Under the pieces are notes generated by a model that was not told where the DNA came from, made no database searches, and saw nothing but the letters and a program-made list of their open reading frames with translations. DNA of 64,000 nt from Halonatronomonas betaini (GTDB taxonomy: Bacteria > Bacillota > Halanaerobiia > Halanaerobiales > Halarsenatibacteraceae): positions 62,001 through 126,000 of the forward strand of contig NZ_JADPIE010000003.1 in NCBI RefSeq assembly GCF_015666175.1, in the 5' to 3' direction. Position numbers and translations under genes: made by a program. Below are positions 61,056-64,000 of this stretch, one piece after another; the first letter of the stretch is position 1; every line of letters begins with the position of its first letter.

Positions 61056-63332
61056 ATGCTGTCAGGGATTTTAAAGCCTGGGGAAAGAAAAAAGGAGATT
61101 GCAGGGATTTTATCAGCAGCCTGGGGAATCTTTAGTGGTGTGGCCCTTTATGGAGGGGCAGCCGGTATAGCTGGCCGTTTAGTAGCTGATTTTTATCGTT
61201 TCTTTGTTGGTAATTCTGCAGTTGCAATACCTGTGATTTTTGTAATTATAGGTTATAAGTTAGTTTTTGCTGATGATTATAATTATAAAAGTAAGATACC
61301 TGGATTTATAATTGCATTTATATCATTTATTACTATTTACCATATAGTTCAGGATTATGAGAGTATTTTTACTGCAGGTTTAATTGGTGATGGTGGTGGC
61401 CTGATTGGAGGAAGTCTTGCCTATTTCTTTAAGATGATTTTTGGCATGACTGGAGCCCAGCTAATTTTAACAGCCTTTGGGTTGATTGGTATTCTCTTAT
61501 TCTTTGATATTTATCTAACTGATTTATATAAAATGATAAAGGCTAGAATTAAAGAGGTCTTTCATCAAATTAAGTCAATTAATTATACTGGAAAGATTAA
61601 AGGTCTGGCAGGTTTATTGATTGTCTTATTAAAATCACCTTTCACACTTTTTAACAAGATAAAGAATAGAGAAAAGGTTAAAGATAAATCAAAAAAGAAA
61701 GAATCAACTGAATTACAGCTTAGAGAAGAAGAAAAGAACTTAGAAGTTGTAAATGATGAGAATTATACTTTACCTGAATTTGAGAAGGTATCAAAAAAGC
61801 AAAAAAGTAATCACCAAACTAAAAATACTGAAGATGAAATTGAAAAGAGCTATTTCCCTGATTGGGATGATGATTATAATGATTTTGAAGTCTTTTCTGT
61901 TGAGGATAGCCTGGCTGAAGATAAAAAAGAAAATAAAGGTATGGAGGATTATCAAAATCCCCATAGCCGTCTTCTTAAAAAGAGCAGTGTTGACCGGGAT
62001 CAGGTTGAGGATAAAAGCCAGTTATTAGAGAAAACTTTAAATAATTTTGGTGTAGATGCTTCAGTTATTAATGTTACCCATGGCCCAACTATTACCAGAT
62101 ATGAGATCCAGCCTGAGGTTGGAGTTAAAGTTAGTAAGGTCGTTAATTTATCAAACGATATTGCTTTATCTTTAGCTGCCCATGATGTTAGAATTGAAGC
62201 TCCGATTCCAGGCAAATCAGCGATTGGGATTGAAGTTCCTCATCAGGGTCCATCGATGGTTAGGTTTAGAGAAATTGTAGAGAGCGATAAATTTAATGGT
62301 TCTGATACCAGGCTAAATCTTGGTCTGGGCAGGGCAGTTGATGGTTCAGCAGTTGTTGCTGATCTAGGAAAGATGCCCCATCTGCTGGTTGCTGGAGCAA
62401 CTGGTTCAGGTAAAAGTGTCTGCATTAATAGTATTATCGCCAGCCTTTTATATCAGAATACTCCTGAAGAATTAAAACTTTTATTGATCGATCCTAAAAA
62501 GGTTGAGCTTGTGAATTATAATGGCCTGCCCCATTTATTTAGTCCTGTTGTAACTGACTGCAAAAAGGCTGCTTCAACCCTGCAATTAATTGTTAAGGAG
62601 ATGGAAGATCGCTATGATCTCTTTGCCGAGACTGGAACCAGAGGGATTGAGTCATATAATAAAAAATCAGATGATCCCCTCCCATACATCGTTGTTATAA
62701 TTGATGAATTATCTGATCTAATGATGGTAGCAGCAAATGATGTTGAGGATGCTATCTGCAGACTGGCCCAGATGTCCAGAGCAGCAGGGATCCATCTTGT
62801 AATAGCAACTCAGAGACCTTCTGTCGATGTCATTACCGGTTTGATCAAGGCAAATATTCCTAGCCGGATCTCCTTTGCTGTCTCTTCAGCTACTGATTCC
62901 AGAACTATTCTTGATACTGGAGGAGCAGAGAAACTTCTCGGTAATGGTGATATGTTATTCCACCCAGTTGGGGCCAAAAAACCTTTCAGAGTTCAGGGTG
63001 CTTATATCGATAATGAAGAGATAAATAACCTGGTTAATTATTTAAGTAATCAGACTGAACCTGATTTTTATATCGATGAAGATGAATTTGAAGACCTGGA
63101 ACTGAATTTAGATGATGAAGAGGACGAACTTTTAGAAGATGCAATTAGACTTGTTGTTGAGTATCGGGCTTCAATTTCAATGTTACAGAGAAGGCTTCAT
63201 ATTGGTCATTCTCGAGCTGCAAGATTAATCGATACCATGGAAGAAATGGGGATTGTGGGCCCATATGTTGGCAGCAAACCAAGAGAGGTATTAATTACAG
63301 AAGATGAACTGGAAAACTATTTAGATGACTAA
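61056..63332 (+). CDS. ftsK: DNA translocase FtsK/SpoIIIE
   Basis: The 758-residue protein has four N-terminal membrane helices (about 15-165), an acidic and lysine-rich linker (about 190-320), the RecA-like motor with Walker [10 protein letters not shown] (about 446-454), [33 protein letters not shown] and a C-terminal gamma winged helix (about 695-758; [26 protein letters not shown]) that reads polar DNA guide sequences. It pumps DNA during chromosome segregation at the septum. The gamma domain is complete. GTAGGAGAGG precedes the ATG. Confidence 0.96.
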   Translation: MLSGILKPGERKKEIAGILSAAWGIFSGVALYGGAAGIAGRLVADFYRFFVGNSAVAIPVIFVIIGYKLVFADDYNYKSKIPGFIIAFISFITIYHIVQDYESIFTAGLIGDGGGLIGGSLAYFFKMIFGMTGAQLILTAFGLIGILLFFDIYLTDLYKMIKARIKEVFHQIKSINYTGKIKGLAGLLIVLLKSPFTLFNKIKNREKVKDKSKKKESTELQLREEEKNLEVVNDENYTLPEFEKVSKKQKSNHQTKNTEDEIEKSYFPDWDDDYNDFEVFSVEDSLAEDKKENKGMEDYQNPHSRLLKKSSVDRDQVEDKSQLLEKTLNNFGVDASVINVTHGPTITRYEIQPEVGVKVSKVVNLSNDIALSLAAHDVRIEAPIPGKSAIGIEVPHQGPSMVRFREIVESDKFNGSDTRLNLGLGRAVDGSAVVADLGKMPHLLVAGATGSGKSVCINSIIASLLYQNTPEELKLLLIDPKKVELVNYNGLPHLFSPVVTDCKKAASTLQLIVKEMEDRYDLFAETGTRGIESYNKKSDDPLPYIVVIIDELSDLMMVAANDVEDAICRLAQMSRAAGIHLVIATQRPSVDVITGLIKANIPSRISFAVSSATDSRTILDTGGAEKLLGNGDMLFHPVGAKKPFRVQGAYIDNEEINNLVNYLSNQTEPDFYIDEDEFEDLELNLDDEEDELLEDAIRLVVEYRASISMLQRRLHIGHSRAARLIDTMEEMGIVGPYVGSKPREVLITEDELENYLDD

Positions 63333-63413
63333 TTTCTAACTATTAGACCAGTTTACAGGTTAAAGAAGGATTATCTACTTATAATCTCGAATATAATAGA
63401 GAGAGGCAAAATT

Positions 63414-64000
63414 ATGGAAACATTATATATGGAATACAAGATAATAAAAAATAGACCTGGACTATTAGGAGACCTTGCTTCTTTATTAGGTTTATTGCAG
63501 ATTAATATTAAGACAATAGCCAGTATAGAAAATTATTATCGTGGTTTATTACTTGAAATTAAGGAACCTGAAGTTAAGGAAAGACTTTTAAATGCGCTAG
63601 GAGCAGTTAAAGAACTTGAACTAACTGGATTAAGGACTCCTCAGTTAGAAGATTTTTTGGCATTAAAACATGGCAAAAAGGTATCATCGAGGTTTAAAGA
63701 AGATAGCTATTTATTTTCTCGCCAGGATTTAGAGTTGTTGATAGATTTTTTGAGCTTTTATATTATAGATAATGAAGAGATAATGATTGGAATAAAGGGT
63801 AATCCAAGAATTGGAAAAACAGAGACGGCTATTGCAGCTGCTGTTCATTCAAATAAGCACTGGAAATTATTATCTACAACTTTGCTCAGGCAGACAACAC
63901 TAACTTCTGTTCCTGAAAATATTCTTAATAGTAAGACGGTCTTTATTATCGATGCGATCACAACATTTAGGAGGGCTTCAGCTGATCATGTGAGGTTTAT
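63414..64000 (+). CDS. YmfK-like DUF3388 family protein, cut by the window edge
   Basis: Only about 195 N-terminal residues are visible, since the frame runs off the right edge. The start ATG follows GAGAGGC. The N terminus (MEYKIIKNRPGLLGDLASLLGLL) resembles an ACT-like fold and is followed by RTPQLEDFLALKHG. A P-loop GNPRIGKTE lies near residue 130, then STTLLRQT and a FIIDAITTFRRAS acidic strand near 177. This order matches YmfK/DUF3388 proteins, encoded downstream of spoIIIE in Bacillus. The function of that family is unknown. Confidence 0.75.
   Translation, partial: METLYMEYKIIKNRPGLLGDLASLLGLLQINIKTIASIENYYRGLLLEIKEPEVKERLLNALGAVKELELTGLRTPQLEDFLALKHGKKVSSRFKEDSYLFSRQDLELLIDFLSFYIIDNEEIMIGIKGNPRIGKTETAIAAAVHSNKHWKLLSTTLLRQTTLTSVPENILNSKTVFIIDAITTFRRASADHVRF

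Noticed and set aside
1-64000. Transposons, prophage, tRNA-linked integration or toxin-antitoxin pairs
   Set aside because: I saw no transposase, integrase, terminal inverted repeats, tRNA gene or typical toxin/antitoxin motif on either strand.

Overview
The window is about 64 kb of AT-rich (roughly one-third G+C by eye), gene-dense bacterial chromosome. It has no rRNA, tRNA, CRISPR array, transposase or phage gene that I can recognise. Several features point to a Firmicutes-related anaerobe with two membranes, most likely a halophile of the Halanaerobiales type. Strong AGGAGG ribosome binding sites and a Bacillus-like asd-dapG-dapA-rnj-ftsK-ymfK gene order fit the Firmicutes side. An MsbA-like exporter followed by an LpxL-type acyltransferase fits an outer membrane. 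The exported proteins are very acidic, which fits salt. The lineage is inference; the gene families are read from motifs.

Layout. 1-9.6 kb: an edge-truncated exported cyclic phosphodiesterase/5'-nucleotidase, DUF952, HAD and deformylase-like genes, a small possible beta-grasp protein, a second 5'-nucleotidase, an exported SnoaL-like protein, a YitT protein, and a lipoprotein built of eight related ~78-residue modules whose ribosome binding site can fold into a hairpin. 9.6-19.3 kb is the envelope region: MsbA-like and LpxL-like genes, a Wzz/BY-kinase/PHP-phosphatase trio without polymer-synthesis genes beside it, a second YitT gene, an oxidoreductase, UDP-GlcNAc 2-epimerase and a manganese-exporter-like gene. 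19.4-39.6 kb is mixed housekeeping: GNAT, MATE-like, a FakA-DegV fusion, rpsD, nadE, M20 peptidases, a third nucleotidase, aspartate racemase, a MocR regulator divergent from an ECF S-component, an esterase, an exported FAD enzyme, asnS, pepV and a YtvI-like permease.

39.7-46.5 kb is a complete-looking glucobiose uptake and phosphorolysis operon (binding protein, two permeases, GH65 phosphorylase, LacI regulator) that lacks its ATPase. 46.5-49.4 kb carries a PatB/MalY lyase, a BaiN-like flavoprotein and a YlbF-family gene. From a strong promoter at about 49.5 kb a tightly packed run follows: glutamate-cysteine ligase, a glutathionylspermidine-synthase-like ATP-grasp ligase, nicotinamidase, an rRNA methyltransferase, an EamA transporter, then dapB-asd-lysC-dapA. 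RNase J, FtsK and an edge-truncated YmfK-like gene complete the window.

The least explained signals are three intergenic arrays with an exact 11-bp period but different unit sequences (about 6.2, 32.6 and 60.9 kb), the ligase pair at 49.5-52.2 kb that may make an unidentified thiol, the alternating two-type repeat structure of the lipoprotein with its folded leader, and the MocR/ECF intergenic region with ordered repeats. Terminators, promoters and hairpins were found by eye and have not been computed.
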